This document shows, piece after piece, positions 33,618-45,866 of a DNA stretch of 64,000 bases. The notes under the pieces are model-generated. The model was not told where the DNA came from, did not search any database, and worked only from the letters and a program-made list of their open reading frames with translations. Position 1 is the stretch's first letter. Each line of letters starts with the position of its first letter. Source of the DNA: Zizania palustris (taxonomy: Eukaryota > Streptophyta > Magnoliopsida > Poales > Poaceae); NCBI GenBank assembly GCA_019279435.1, contig JAAALK010000079.1, positions 103,503,332-103,567,331 on the forward strand. The letters run 5' to 3'. Both the position numbers and the translations under genes were made by a program.

Positions 33618-34690
33618 ATTGCCAGGAGCAATTTCGGCTATTTTGAAAGGGCCTTCCCAACTAGGCGACCATTTACTAAATTTGGGACTCTTAGTTCCTA
33701 AGGGTAAAATCGTCTTCCAAACCAAGTCACCTACTTGAAACGATTTTGGTTTAACCTTCTTATTGTAAGCTTTAGCTACTCTCCTCTTGTCTATTTCTAT
33801 TGCTTCTAAAGCCCTCAATCTCTTATCGGTAACTTCTTCTAGATTGTCTTTCAAAAGAGTTTCATACTCATCGACCGATAAGCCATCTTGCTTTAACACT
33901 CTTAGAGAGCCAAGATCTACTTCTACAGGTAGAACGGCTTCTTGTCCATATACCAACTCATATGGACTAACTTTGGTAGCACCATGCTTTGCAATTCTAC
34001 AAGCCCATAGCGCCTCGGAGAGCACTTCGTGCCACCTTTTAGGGAACTCTTCAATTCTTTTCTTAATGAGTTTAATCATAGTTTATTACTAGACTCGGCC
34101 TGACCATTGGCCTGAGCATAGTAGGGCGAAGAATTTATCAACTTAATACCATAATATTTGGCAAAGTTTCTCACTTCCTGAGAAACAAATGAGCTACCTT
34201 GATCCGTAGTGAGAGTTTGAGGAATGCCGAATCTACGTATGATGTGCTTCAAGATATAGTCAAGTACGTCGTTGTGAGTCATGTTCTTGAGAGGCACGGC
34301 CTCGGTCCACTTGGTGAAGTAGTCTGTCGCCATCAACACGAACCGATGCCCTTTCGAGGAAGGGGTGAATTTGGCCGATGAAGTCTAAACCCCAACCTCG
34401 GAACGGCCATGGCTTGACAATACGGTTAAGTAATGAAGCAGGAGCTAATTGAATATTGCCAAACTTCTGACACGCTTCACACCCTCTGTAATACTTAAAA
34501 TAATCCTCAGTCATAGTCGGCCAGTAGAAACCCGCTCTTTTGAGCATCCAACTCATCTTCTGGGCCAACTGATGAGTGCCACAAAGTCCTTCATGGACTT
34601 CTCCCGTAGCCACCTAGGATCATTCATGGTATAGACACTTTAACAGTACTCTGTCAATGGTTTTGGCGATATAGTGTGTCGTCTAGAAAC
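33618..34690 (-). pseudogene. A3 integrase (cut by C)
   Basis: Minus-strand order: finger HEGLCGTHQLAQKM...YYRGCEACQKFG, catalytic WGLDFIGQIHP, a frameshift near 34300, TDQGSSFVSQE, SSPYYAQANGQAESSNKL with the catalytic Glu, then the C-terminal domain to WSPSWEGPFKIAEIAPGN where the C LTR begins. The three acidic residues of the core can all be seen. The rest of the C-terminus and the A3 3' LTR have been lost. Confidence 0.8.
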
Positions 34691-34707
34691 ACAAATTTAA
34701 ACGCTTG

Positions 34708-36588
34708 TCACCGAACTTTCCGATCAACCCTTTGTCTAGAGTCTCTCAAATACTGGACGATTGGAGTTCTCCAATCGCCCTTATGGACTTCTGAGGGTTT
34801 CGCTATCTCACTCCCTGAAAAAATGTCTAGGCTATTGATTTTGGGGTGTCCCCTGAGCCCTTCTTGCTTCTGCCTAAGCCTAGCTAGACTGGCTGCGCAA
34901 AGCGTATTAGGCCGAAGACCCCTGCCGGAGGGTCTGGGCTCCCGGAAGCCCTCACTGTCCCGAGGACTTCGGATCACGGTCTCCGGCGTGATAGACCCTT
35001 CGGTGGACGGAGTACTCCGGTCCCGGGACCTCAGCGCACGGTAGTCTCTGGTAGCCAGACGGGTCCGACCCAGAGGGTGCGCTTGTCCGAAGTCACTGGC
35101 TTCAGCAGTGAGACCAAACATCGGCTTCTCCCGTACAGAAAATTTTCCTCTCTTGACTTGGTAACCAGATGCTTGCTGAGCCAAATTATTTGCAACTGAA
35201 TTGGCCTCTCTTGACACATGAGAAATTTTGAAGTAATCAAAAGTAGCAACTATGTCCAGGCACTTATCCAAGTAGCTGTTTAGCAAGCCGTTAAAACATT
35301 GAGCGCTCTTAGCCACTTGTTGCACCACTAATAGGGAATCACCATGCGCATGAACATGTTTAACATCCATGGATTCTAACAATTCAAGCCCTAGCAGTAA
35401 AGCCTCGTATTCAGCTTGGTTGTTGGTAGAGGGAAATTCTAAACGAGCCGAGGTTTCAATGTGCGCTCCGCTAGGTGATATGAGAACCACTCCAATACCT
35501 TGGCCATTTTTGCAAGCTGAGCCATCAAAGAAAAATTTCCACGGCATTACCTCAATCAAAGCAACATTGTCGCTCCAACTGACATCTATGTGGTGATGAA
35601 CTATAAAGTTGGCTATGATCTGTCCTTTCATAGTTCTTAGGGGTTCATAGGCCAAATCATATTCAATCAAAGCGTAAACCCACTTTCCGATTCTTCCACT
35701 TATAATCGGCTTTTTTAACATGTGTTTTATAACATCGGCTTGGCAAACGACAACACATGTAGTAGGGCGAAGATAGTGGCACAATTTGGTACACGCGTAG
35801 TAAAGTGATAAACACAAACGTTCCACAAACGTGTACCTGGTATCGGCGTCCATCAGGCGGTGGCTCAAGAACGTGATGATGTACTCTTTTCCTTCTACCT
35901 CCTGGGTTAGCACGGCCCCGATCACGCTATCTTCAGCAGCGATGTACAGCTTAAACGGAATACCGGCTTTGGGTGCTCTCACCACGGGCGGTGATGACAA
36001 GCACTCCTTGATTTTCTCAAAGGCGCTTTGCTGGCTTGCCCCCCAAGTGAACTCGGCCTCGTTCTTTAGCCGTAGTATGGGAACAAAGGTATCAATCTTG
36101 CTAGACAAGTTAGATATAAAGTGATGCAAATAATTCATCTTGCCTAGCAACTTTTGCACATCTTTTTTGCATGTCGGCGCCATAACGTTTCTAATTTTCT
36201 CAAGCCTCTTAGGATCAATCTCTATTCCTCTTTCATGAATCATGAAACCTAAGAACTTACCCGCTGACACGCCAAAAGCACATTTGGGTGGGTTCATTTT
36301 TAAGCCATACTGTCGCATCCTATCAAAAGCAACTTTCAAATTGGCTAAATGGTTTCCCATTGCGTCTGATTTGACTACAACATCATCAATGTAAACTTCT
36401 ACCATAACTCCTAGCAAGTCATGAAATATGAAGTTCATAGCACACTGATATGCGGCGCCAACATTCTTCAAACCAAAAGTCATAATGACCAACTCGAATA
36501 AACCGACAAAAACTAGGGCATCGAAAGGCTGTCTTGTAGATGTCCTCTTCGGCCATAAAGATTTGATTATAACCAGCATTGCCATCAA
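34708..36588 (-). CDS. A3 RT (distal), two RNase H domains and integrase start (626-aa open frame)
   Basis: Longest open frame in the window. It starts inside RT just after a frameshift: FGLKNVGAAYQ, catalytic YIDDVVVKS intact, GKFLGFMIHERGIEIDP, then gypsy RNase H (FKLYIAAEDSVIGAVLTQEVEGKEYIITFLSHR to GRIGKWVYALIEYDLAYE) and archaeal-type RNase H (FFDGSACKNGQGIGVVLISPSG, TNNQAEYEALLLGLELL, HAHGDSLLVVQQV, SREANSVANNLAQQASGY). A ~100-residue linker of no recognisable fold leads to the integrase N-terminus (DWRTPIVQYLRD). Two consecutive RNase H domains place the A family in the Tat lineage. Without the proximal RT half it cannot give an active enzyme. Confidence 0.8.
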   Translation of the reverse strand: MMAMLVIIKSLWPKRTSTRQPFDALVFVGLFELVIMTFGLKNVGAAYQCAMNFIFHDLLGVMVEVYIDDVVVKSDAMGNHLANLKVAFDRMRQYGLKMNPPKCAFGVSAGKFLGFMIHERGIEIDPKRLEKIRNVMAPTCKKDVQKLLGKMNYLHHFISNLSSKIDTFVPILRLKNEAEFTWGASQQSAFEKIKECLSSPPVVRAPKAGIPFKLYIAAEDSVIGAVLTQEVEGKEYIITFLSHRLMDADTRYTFVERLCLSLYYACTKLCHYLRPTTCVVVCQADVIKHMLKKPIISGRIGKWVYALIEYDLAYEPLRTMKGQIIANFIVHHHIDVSWSDNVALIEVMPWKFFFDGSACKNGQGIGVVLISPSGAHIETSARLEFPSTNNQAEYEALLLGLELLESMDVKHVHAHGDSLLVVQQVAKSAQCFNGLLNSYLDKCLDIVATFDYFKISHVSREANSVANNLAQQASGYQVKRGKFSVREKPMFGLTAEASDFGQAHPLGRTRLATRDYRALRSRDRSTPSTEGSITPETVIRSPRDSEGFREPRPSGRGLRPNTLCAASLARLRQKQEGLRGHPKINSLDIFSGSEIAKPSEVHKGDWRTPIVQYLRDSRQRVDRKVR

Positions 36589-37264
36589 GAAAACTTAGTA
36601 CCTTGTGTCCTGAAGCATCGTTTATTAGCAAGTTGGCTATCGACATCGGATACTCATCCTTCGGAGTGGCCTTGTTCAGATCCCTGAAATCAATACATAC
36701 TCGTATTTTGCCGCTCCCTTTCTTCTCTATAGGCACAATGTTAGCGACCCATTCTGCGTACCTGCATGGCCTAATAAATTTGGCTTTGAGCAGTCGCTCT
36801 ACTTCTTCTTTAACTCAGTCATAGACTGCCGAGTTAAAGCGATGAGGAGGTTGTTTATAAGGCCTAAATCCGGACTTGGTAGGTAGCCGATGCTCTACGA
36901 GCTCGCGGCTTAGTCCCGGCATCTCGCTATACTCCCATGCGAAACAATAGACATACGACCAAAGCAACTTTATTACTTTGGCCTTTTCATCGGGCTATAA
37001 ATGTTGGTTTACAAAAGTCGGCCTCGGGATGCTACCATCCCCTATGTCAACTTCTTCTAAGGGATCGGCCGACACGAAACCTTGTCCTAATTTCTCTACT
37101 TCGCTAAAGTCCTCGATGGCTTCGAGGATACCGTCTTTAGTAGACCGATACTGCTCTACACGAGACTTTAGCCAATCCAGATTACTCTTGCTAGACATGA
37201 CTACTAATATAAAAACAGCCACGCTACACCAGCTGGCTTTACATACACTGGTACAAAACGTCAT
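36419..37264 (-). pseudogene. A3 pol: RT proximal part and linker
   Basis: RT entry in another frame from the main block: MPIEKKGSGKIRVCIDFRDLNKATPKDEYPM and FLDGNAGYNQIFMAEED at 36736-36540, then a single frameshift near 36500-36540 into the 626-residue frame. Upstream, 37264-36995 encodes the protease-RT linker (FILVVMSSKSNLDWLKSRVEQYRSTKDGILEAI) that is also traceable in A1 at 17240-17350. Confidence 0.75.
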
Positions 37265-37461
37265 CCGGACACGCTAACAAAATCGTAATCCGAAAGATCT
37301 CTTCCTGATAGGCACTCTACCATGTTGTGAACGGCGTCAATTGACACATCGGCCAATGCCACTCGGGGCAAAGTGTCTACGGGTATGACTTCTACTTCAT
37401 CACCGTCCCACTGAATTAGGCACAGGTGCAGAGTAGAAGGAATGCAGCAATTTGAGTGAAT

Positions 37462-37809
37462 CTAGTCGCGCCCAAGCAGCACGCTATAGTTACCTTGTAC
37501 ATCGAAGATGAAGAATGTTGTTGGCAACGTCTTGTTGCCTACTATCAACTCCATGGAGAGCACGCCCTTGGCCTCGGAACTCTCGCCGTTGAAGTCGTTG
37601 AGCATCAAGTTGGTCTTCTTCAGATCATCCTCGTCCCTGCCAAGTTTCTTCAACAGCGAGTAAGGCATTAGGTTGACAGTGGCACCGCCATCAACAAGCA
37701 TCCAGGAAATCGGCTTTCCGTCAATGAGACCTCTGACGTAGAGAGGCTTCAGATGGCGAGTCGAGTCCTCAGGCTTCTCAAAAATAGCGTTGCGCGGGCC
37801 GAGGTTCAT
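37462..37809 (-). pseudogene. A3 aspartic protease
   Basis: Reads LVDGGATVNLMPYSLLKKLGRDEDDLKKTN, then FNGESSEAKGVLSMELIVGNKTLPTTFF and VLLGRD, nearly residue-for-residue with A1. The DGGA box is the active-site variant of this family. It is preceded by NLGPRNAIFEKPEDSTRHLKPLYVRG. The frame ends shortly after at a stop near 37460. Confidence 0.8.
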
Positions 37810-40800
37810 CTGAGCGACCTCGGCCTCATCCTATGGTAGGGCAAATTCGGCGGGCAACATGACGACGTTGATGTCCATCGCCTGGGGAGCGGGCCCCTTG
37901 GAGACAGGCGAGTAGTCATCGTCGTCGCTCGAACTAGGATCCAGATTGGTCATCTCAATTGTCTTAACTTTCTATATATGTCTCATAGTTGGTTGAGGGC
38001 AAATTTCTTCAAAAATAGCGTCGCATTCGTCCTCGGCCTTCTTCTCACGCATCTCCTGTGCCCGTAGTCATTGTAGGTGCCTCTTTTGTGATTTGGACAT
38101 GCCTTGAGGTGCCCAAGTTGTTGTGGCTTGATGCCAGTGCCACTGCCTGATTCCTGTCAACTCTAGCCGAAGTGGTACTGCCCACCTCGGCCTCGCACAC
38201 TCTGTATTCAGAGGAGCCTTTGCTGTGGACCCCGGCAATTAGACCGGCCTCGTTCGGCCGATTGGACCAGGCTCCGGCGCGGGCTTCAGCCGAAGCAGGG
38301 TACTTACCTCCGTTAGACTTCGGTGATGGGGCCTTCGGGATTGGGACTTCCTGAGACCCTACTCTGATTGTGATAGCTTCAGACTCCCTGTCCTTTGCCC
38401 CTTTGCACCCATATCCTTCGACTTCACTGAGCCGACTCGGAGGTACCACGGACAGCCTGTGGACAATGCCTCCCTCCGCTGCGTCTTTTTGTCCGTGCCA
38501 TTCATGACACTCCAAAGGAAAACAAGGCATAGTGTTAAGTTGCGGAGGGTACTCCGGCTATGATACATATGGAGCCCATAGAGTCCCCACCCAGTTGTAC
38601 GACGGAGGCATCGGCGGCTCCAGTGGCTTCGCCCACTGTGGTCCGAACCCATTACCCGGAGGGGTGTTTGGCAGAGACGACGGTGTCTCAGAACATATCA
38701 GTGAGGGGTCCTTCCATGTCAGAGTTATGTTCGGCCAGTGTGGGCCTAAGCCTCCTATCAAAGGGTTCATTCAGAGTGGTGCAGGGTTCGGCCATTGGGG
38801 GCTGAACTCGCTCTGCATGGGGTTTGGCCACTAGGGTCCGAAGCCACTATACGGGGGGTTCGGCCATTGAGGTCTGAAGCCACTGTACGGAGTGTTAGCC
38901 ACTATGGCCTGAAGTTACCGTGCGGAGGGTTCGACCATTGCGGTCCGAAGCCATCATGAGGAGGGCTCGACCACTATGGTTCAAAGCCACCCTTCAGATT
39001 CCTTGGGCCCTTCGACTGACATAGTTTCTTATCGTGGGGGCTTGTTTCCTTGGCTTTTCTTTGGTGCTTGTTTAACAACATCTTATATGTTACCTTCAGC
39101 TTCTTGCGAGCCTTAGACGAAGGAATGCTAACATTTTGCTTCCACACTCCCACCTCGGGGTTCTTAGGTATGAGTGTGCGTGTGCGCGGCTCTCCGACAA
39201 TTACTGCCTTCCCTTTAGTCGACTCGGCCTATTTTGGCCAAATCAACACCTTCTTCTCACCGAGGTCGACGGCGTTGACGGTGATGGAATCTTTGTCCAG
39301 CTTCATCTTTGGATTGTGGTCTATTTTCAATCGTCCTTCTTCTATGGCTGATTGAACCCGCCACCAAAAAACATTGCAGTCATTAGTATTATGTGAATGT
39401 GAATCATGCCACTTACAGTATGGATGTTTCTTCAACTCATCGGCATATGGAATGACTTGGCCTTTAGGCAACCTCAGAAGGTGGTTCTTTAAGAGAAAAT
39501 CAAATATTTTATCACACTTAGTTATGTCAAATGAGTACTTGACCTCACTAGGTCGATTCTTCGTGGGAGACGGTCATAACTCGGAGCATGTGATAGGTTT
39601 ACTCTTAGCGTTCCAAACCCATTCGGTCGTGTACATGTCGGCTGAATCCTCCTCTTTTGATTCCTCCTCATCGGAGTGTTCCAAGACGTGGATTTCAGCC
39701 CTAGGCTTCTTAAACGTCTTAATAAACTTTTTATCTATGGCTCGGCCTTCCTGGACCAGAGCCTGCTGCAAGACTTGGCTAACCTCTAAGAAGTTCTAGT
39801 TGTCTAGTCTCTCTTTAATCTCAGAACGTAACCCTCTAAAACTAGATCTACGAAATCACTTTCTGAAATATTAAGGCTGAAACATCGGTTTATAGTATAC
39901 CTAAAATGCTTGATATACTCAGAGACGTTCTCATTAGATTTCTGCCTAATCGATTTCAAGTGTGAAAGCCTATGTTTTGTCTCACCTGTGTAAAAGTAGT
40001 CATGGAATTTTCATTCCAATTCATCCCACGTCTGAACAGAGTTCGGCAGGAGCGCCGCAAACCAAGTGAAAGCGGTGCCGGATAGAGAGAGAGAAAATAG
40101 TCTAAGTTTTAGAGCGTCTAACCCACTAGCTTCCCCACACTGTTCTAAAAATTGACTAACATGCTCTAGTGTGGTTTTGTTACCTTCGCCGTCGAACTTA
40201 GTAAATCCAGGAACACTATAGCCACGAGGGTAGGGTATTGTATTGAAATGATCGGGATATGGCTTCCGGTAAACCCTAGCCCGACCCATAGGCACGAAAC
40301 CAGTGCATTCCCTAAATAGTGTGCGGATTCGCTCATCTAGGTCATCTTGGCCTGTTGCCTGCACACGTCTCTCATGCGGGGGCGCAACACGCAGTCGGAT
40401 ATTGGCGTGTTAGCCATGGGCCTCTTCCCTATGTGCTAGCTGTAGGACGTGCTCGAGCCCAAGTGCCTGTGCATGTGGTGCGGGCAGCGTGGGCGGGGCT
40501 GGCACCAGTGCAAGTGGCGGTGGTGCGTGGTACGCGGTGCTAGCTTGGTCGTAAGCATAATGACTAGTCTCGACCACGGATGTTGGGACCGGAGACCCAA
40601 CTGTCTTGCCAATGCTACCATCAGTTCTGTTGTACACATGATTTACCAGAGGTATACTAGCAATAGGGGCTGATGGTATGGCCTCGGTAAAGCCGAACCT
40701 TCTAATGTTGCCTCTACTTGGGAGCTCACTGCCGAATCTAAACGGTGGGCTAGCGAAGCGCTAACGGCCTGATCTACCGATGCGGCTATTTTCTGCTCAA

Positions 40801-40920
40801 TCTCTAAAGAAGATAAACGAGGCAATACGGGTGTTACCTGGATCTAAGCAAGGTCGGGGGCGATGATGTCACGCTAGATGAAGCCCGCGCGTGTCTTGAC
40901 GTAGCTCCCAAGCATCATGT
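37810..40920 (-). pseudogene. A3 gag
   Basis: From the 5' side: leader and coiled region (40825-40643, LSSLEIEQKIAASVDQAV), retrotransposon gag core (40364-40011: GFTKFDGEGNKTTLEHVSQFLEQCG, LRLFSLSLSGTAFTWFAALLP), DEEESKEEDSADMY, finger region HPYCKWHDSHSHNTNDC with the first Cys changed to His, KKVLIWPK, the Pro-rich GFGPQWPNPP array (39000-38560), then the gag-protease linker to 37810. Several stops. Gag would form the particle and bind element RNA. Confidence 0.8.
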
Positions 40921-41090
40921 CTTAGAGTACCTTCAACTTTTCCTCGATCTCTGCTCGGTCTTCTATGGGAATATCTTCAAGAGTAGGTGTTAGGATGTTG
41001 CGGTTGTCGATATCCGGACCTCCTACAGCATCCATCGGCGGTGTAGACGTAGTAGTCGTTGTAGATGTACCCGTCATGTTGGCATAGCTT

Positions 41091-41109
41091 CTCCCCAACA
41101 GAGTCGCCA
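41091..41109 (-). other. A3 primer binding site
   Basis: Minus strand TGGCGACTCTGTTGGGGAG, seven bases inside the LTR end. It begins with TGG, complementary to a tRNA CCA end; the tRNA was not identified. It fixes A3 as a minus-strand element. Confidence 0.75.
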
Positions 41110-41116
41110 AAAAGTG

Positions 41117-42403
41117 TGTTGACATGGAAACGTGCCCCCGCACTTGGGTCAGTTCGATGATCCAAAAGTGTGCGGATACTTAGGGACAAGCCTAAGCGTA
41201 ACACAACACTGATGTCGCGTTCTGACTACCCTTAACCGTGGTAAGGGGGTGGAGTCACCAGGTAATCAGATCACACAAAATAATCCAATTAGCCGAAAAA
41301 ATATACTTAAACAGAACAAATCAGCAAAACCGAGTAAAGCCCGACTGATTCGAAGTACAGTGCGAAGGGTGTCGCCGAAAGGTACCTTCGGTGTCTGGTG
41401 CGAAGTGTTCCACCGAAGGGTACCTTCGGCGTTCGGACTGATCTGACCGAAGATGAACTCTGAACGGATCTAGATGCGACAATCACCACTGAACAGCGGG
41501 GTTCGATACGAAGTCTCCGATACATCAGGATACAGAATAATGACTTAGGCGCAACGTGCAAGTGCGACTTCATCTGGAGCGGAGTACAAGCGTGGCGAAG
41601 CCTGTTGTGACGAAGTCTGTTGGCAAAGCGTGTTAGCGTGCGGTCGAAGCAAAGATCTCGCCGAAGGGTGTTCTGGCAACCTCTGAAACCAATCTCTCAG
41701 CTCCGAATACCTCCAACGAAGTAGCTCCGAACGTAGGTAACCTGCAACAGAGTAGATTCAAACTACCAATTCGGCCTGAGGACCGAATTCTACTAAGTGT
41801 TGCACTAGGAGCGAAGGTAGCAATCTGTTACGCAGATTAGCGGATACTTCACAGGCGAAGTAACAATGCGATAGCAATCTATTACGTAGATTAACGGATA
41901 CTTCACAGGCGAAGTAACAAGGATTACCGCTAGCTTCCAGGCAAACCCACGAAGAATACAAAAAATAAAGATAAAGTAAAGTGTGGTTCAAAGCTAGGGC
42001 TTTGTGGTTGATTTGTGTTGGGGGTCTTCTCTGAACCGGCCTCACCCCTATATTTATAGGGGCTATACTTCTAATCTCTAGGCCTAATCTGGTGGAATTC
42101 TGTTTGGTCATGCATAAAAGACAGTCAAAAATCAGACTCAATCTCTAACTCTTGCCTGAAGTGGGCCTTCGGCTAGGCCCGCCGAAGCCTACTCCTCGGG
42201 CCGAAGCTTCGGCGGAGTGGGCCTCCGAAGGCCTTTGGGCCGAAGGCTGTGGGCTGGCTGGAAGCTTCCGAAGCCCATAGCCTAGTGGTCCTTCGGCCCT
42301 ATAGGGCTTCGGCCTACCCCGGGACATGTGCATTTTTGGCCCAAATTACCAAAATTGATATTTTGACAATCTTAACCATTAATGCCATTTAGGCCATGGT
42401 TCA
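41117..42403 (-). repeat. A3 5' LTR (1,287 bp)
   Basis: On the minus strand it starts TGAACCATGGCC (42403) with ATGGCATTAATGGT-, as in the A1 LTR, and ends GTCAACA next to the primer binding site. A minus-strand TATA-like CCTATAAATAT lies near 42050. Instead of the GGTCNGACC palindromes of A1 and A2 it carries GGTACC-centred palindromes (CCGAAGGGTACCTTCGG). The right flank is B2 sequence, so A3 inserted into B2. No second LTR, so no age. Confidence 0.75.
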
Positions 42404-42836
42404 CCTAAAATCTAGATGCGCTTCAGAGCCTTGCTCACGCATATTTAATATTTAAAATCAAGCATGTCGAAGCCATGATTCGCTTAATTTGAATGTCTTT
42501 GAAGCCTTACTTTGCTTCAAATTTAAGCGTTCAAAGCCCAAAAGAGGCCTCTGAATGATGCAATATAAGCATCCGAAGCCACCCAAGGCGCACCCTTTCG
42601 CATTTTATAATTGTGTGCACCGGCAATGCCCAAATCCCTAACTGCCATGCGCAAGGGGGGACCGAGGTATGTATGCGAAGTGTGCAAATGAAATGTGCAG
42701 TACGAGCATGACAAGATAAATGTTCGGAACACACAAACGTGCGAACCATGCAAATGAAGTATGCAAATACAACACAAATTTCATTCATTGAATGCCAAAA
42801 GTGAAGTATGCTACACTTTGAAAACTAAAAAACTAC

Positions 42837-44650
42837 GAGTAATCTATGTCTAAGCCTAGGAAAAAGCGAGTTCGAGGCCCCGACATGTTCGTCCCTCGCT
42901 TGCTCTTCTTCCGGGCAGGGCCCCTCGGCTGGACGAAGCCCCGTCGGAGCCTGGCCTCCCATGGTCGTATCGTCCACACTTCGAAGCCCGCAGAACTTGT
43001 CTTTCTTCTTGCAGGTCGGCCCAAGTCTGAAGCGCAGGCGGTGTCGCATCGAAGGTAGAAAAGTCTAGGGCTTCGTCGCCTTGTAAGGTCGTACCCGAAG
43101 ACTGCGCCCCCTCGCCACTTAAGCCTACTTCAAAACAGATTAGGTCCGGTGAGGATGAAGAACTCCGAAGGGGATCCATCTTCACGGTAGCCAGCAGCTC
43201 CTGAGCTACTTCGGGAATAGCTTCGCCCCTAGGACCCCTCGGAAGTTTGAACCGAGGGGGCCTTCGGACCTAGATACTTCGAGCACCACCCAAAGCTAGC
43301 GAAGCTCTTCTGAATCCTAAAGCGTTTCGAAGTGAACATCCGAAGGCTAAGCCTGGGCAGGTATAAATTACCCCCGCATTTCTATTAATAAACTAACAAG
43401 TCATTTATAGGCCTACGACTACAAATTACAAAAGAGCCTAAGGAGGTCTACACCTTCGGTGGCGAAGGGTTCGACATTGAAGGCTGAGCTGGCGAGGCCT
43501 GTGCCCTAGCTCGATGAAGGTAGGAGACCCATTGCAGATCGAGGACTGCTTCGCACCCTTAGGCCTTCCAAGGTTCCTAAAGCCGACGCCACGCTCCGCG
43601 GACCGTCGAAGGAGGCAAAGTCAAGTGAGGGCCTCCGAAGGCCACTGGTGTGGATGAAGTCGCTGCCTCGAGGTGGTTGCACCCCGCATTATGAAGAATT
43701 TGCAGCACCCCTTGGCCAGCCACTCACCCGTCCATCAGCACGAAGCCCTTCTTCGACACCTCCGCCGTCGCCGCGGCCATTTGAAGGAATTCAAGCCGGT
43801 CCCCGAAAGGGTCTTGAGGATTGAAATCTGGAGCCGGGCACTCGGTCCCCAAGTGCTCAAGGACTTCGGTTCAAGCTCGTGGTTTCCTTGTCAACCCCAT
43901 GGACCACGAAGTCTTCCAGAGTTCGGCAAGCTGCATGAAGATCAGAGCACTCCGCCGTCAGCTTCACTCTGTCCTCCTCCGAAGACTGAAGTGCTTCTCG
44001 AAGCTTTTCTATTCCGAGGCCAAGGCTTCTCTTTCCTTGGCTGCCTTGGACCTCACCGCCTCTGCCACTGCTTCGTCTTGCCTCCACCTCTCGGCCTCCT
44101 CCAAAGCCTAGCACCGAAGGGCGTCCCTCTCCTCCTCCAAAAGGGTTTCCCGGTGGTCCACAGAAGCCACTGCCATAGAGGTCAGAGCAAAGGCCTGGCA
44201 AGGTTCATGAAATCTTCATTATTGCTAAAAGAGCCAAGTACCATATGAAGGCTATGCAAAGCTTTGCTCACCTGAATGAGAGCTTTGTTGGCATTTGTGA
44301 AGAGGTCGAAGTGGTAGGAGCGGCTGAGCTGCGCCACCAAGTCCCCCTTCACCGCAGCCACACAACCGTCGTAGAAGGAGTCGACGGTCGCCTTCATCAT
44401 AGGCCCCCTCGGAAGTAGTGGCCGAACCAGGGGCATCAGGAATTCAAGCCCCACCGGAGCAGGGTTCCATTCCACGACCTCAACCACTTCTTTAGGTTGC
44501 TCCTAAGGGCCCCTCTGCCATGGTTGCTCCCATCGTCCTCTTCGGATGAAGAGCTCTCAAACTCCGAGCTATTGCTGCTCCCGCTACTATCGGAGGTCCC
44601 CTCCGGCTCTGCCACGATAGGCCTCACGTCGTCACCAACACCTGAATAGA
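42837..44650 (-). pseudogene. B2 antisense gene remnant
   Basis: Minus-strand exons comparable to B3: an acceptor TTCTATTCAG near 44645 leads into a Ser/Glu-rich stretch (SDSSGSSNSSEFESSSSEEDDG), then GDLVAQLSRSYHFDLFTNANKALIQVSKA (B3: GDLVAQLSHQDPADLFISSNEVLLRVSEA), then a coiled coil (EKLREALQSSEEDRVKL). The donor with embedded stop AAG|GTGTAG is at 43453-43448 and acceptor GCCCAG at 43353. The last exon ends RTRFFLGLDIDYS but has CAG changed to TAG just after the acceptor and a frameshift near 42890. The N-terminal domain is deleted. Non-functional. Confidence 0.7.
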
Positions 44651-44782
44651 AAAGTACAAGTCAATATACATTAATATAAAGAGAAGGGTGAGCCAAAGGT
44701 GGAGAACAGAGAGTGAAGGTTGCTAGGGGCTGAAGCAGAAAGCAAATGAAGGTGTGGGCGGAGCCGTTGTACGTCAAGCCCC

Positions 44783-44789
44783 TTTTATA
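44783..44789 (-). promoter_or_regulatory. TATA box of the B2 antisense gene
   Basis: Minus-strand TATAAAA (context GCCTATAAAAGGGGC), between the polypurine tract and the first remaining exon, as in B1 and B3. Confidence 0.55.
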
Positions 44790-45123
44790 GGCGGTAAAAG
44801 GGACCACACGCCCCACTCCGAAGTTTTTTTTCACCGGTTAACTGGCCTCGACAGTTTCTGACCGATAGGCCCAGAGTAAAAATTGAAGCCAACCGTCACG
44901 CCCGCGCGCTGCAACGGCAAGTTTTCTGACCATTGCAGGGTCGCTTTGGCTCCCCGAGGGCGTCCCATCACTCTGAATAAGCATTTATTGCCTGCGTGGT
45001 TCGAAGACAGCCTTTGGCCCCACACTCCAAAGGCTTGTCTTTCATGAAGCATCTTTCTTTTAGGACATTTGTCAGAAGGCGCACGCACCGCTTCGCTCCG
45101 AAGGGCTATGTGCGAGGGGCTAC

Positions 45124-45866
45124 TGACGGGGGAAATAAATATTCCCTCAACTAGGGGCCAAATGACGTAAGCCTCCGAAGGCCTCAGGTTCGGAGCCCGT
45201 CAACTGGCGAAGACTGAAGACAAGTTTTGCTCCCTCCGACGAAGTCAACTCCAAGAGCAGCCAAGACTTACCCCTCTAGAGCCAAGCCTCCGGGACCCCT
45301 CCGGTCCCCTTTGAAAGCCTCTCCGGAGCCTTATTCGAGAGCTACTTCGGAGCCCTCTTCAGAGCCCCCTCGGCTACCTCTGAATGAAGACCTCTTGCAA
45401 GTACTCAGGACCAGAAGAAATATCCAAGCATCGCTTTAGTGTAAAGCCATACTGGGGCCCCTCGCCCCTGGTATGCCGTATACCTGCTCTAGAAGTGATG
45501 TTTATATGCTACATCTGTAAAGTCAAATGTACAATAGTCTAGCTTTTTTCCCTTCTTACCCCTATAAAGCATGCGGCTTGTAGAGGGCTTTTAGGTCTTT
45601 TCCTTTGGCCTGCAAGCATATATAAGCAGGGCCATGCCCTTGTAATGAAAAATCTCCCTCCGGGGATAGGATCCCTTTGGGCACATGTTCAGTAGAGGCA
45701 AAATAATGCCAAATCCACTGTAAACTGGACGTAGGGCAATTATCCCTCCGGGAGGCCTAAACCAGTATAAATTCCCTCTCCCTCTGTGAGAACCCTTCGA
45801 GGTTCATTCTATACACCATACACCACTACATAAAAACCTGTTGTAGCTAGAACAATTGATACAACA
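45124..45866 (+). repeat. B2 3' LTR (743 bp)
   Basis: Starts TGACGGGGGAAATAAAT just after the polypurine tract and ends GAACAATTGATACAACA. Both ends match the B3 LTR read in sense (TGTTGGGGGAATATATT and CGCAATTGTTCCAACA). The TATA region CATATATAAGCAGGGCCATGCCC (45618-45640) matches GCCTATAAAAGCAGGGCCAAGCCC of B3. It lacks the long 26-bp GGAGG...CCTCC array of B3, which explains the 200-bp length difference. Confidence 0.75.

Larger units (their letters stand above)
42404..45866 (+). mobile_element. B2: partial Tat-like element with antisense gene remnant
   Basis: Sense direction is plus: the polypurine tract GCGAGGGGCTAC (45112-45123) precedes LTR start TGACGGGGG. Everything recognisable inside is on the minus strand and matches the B3 antisense gene and its 3' non-coding DNA (for example GGCAGTTAGG and ATGCGAA(A/G)GGGTGCGCC near 42590-42670). 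The 5' side is removed by A3. No gag or pol remains in what is left. The right flank TATTG starts LTR fragment I, the DNA into which B2 inserted. Confidence 0.7.
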
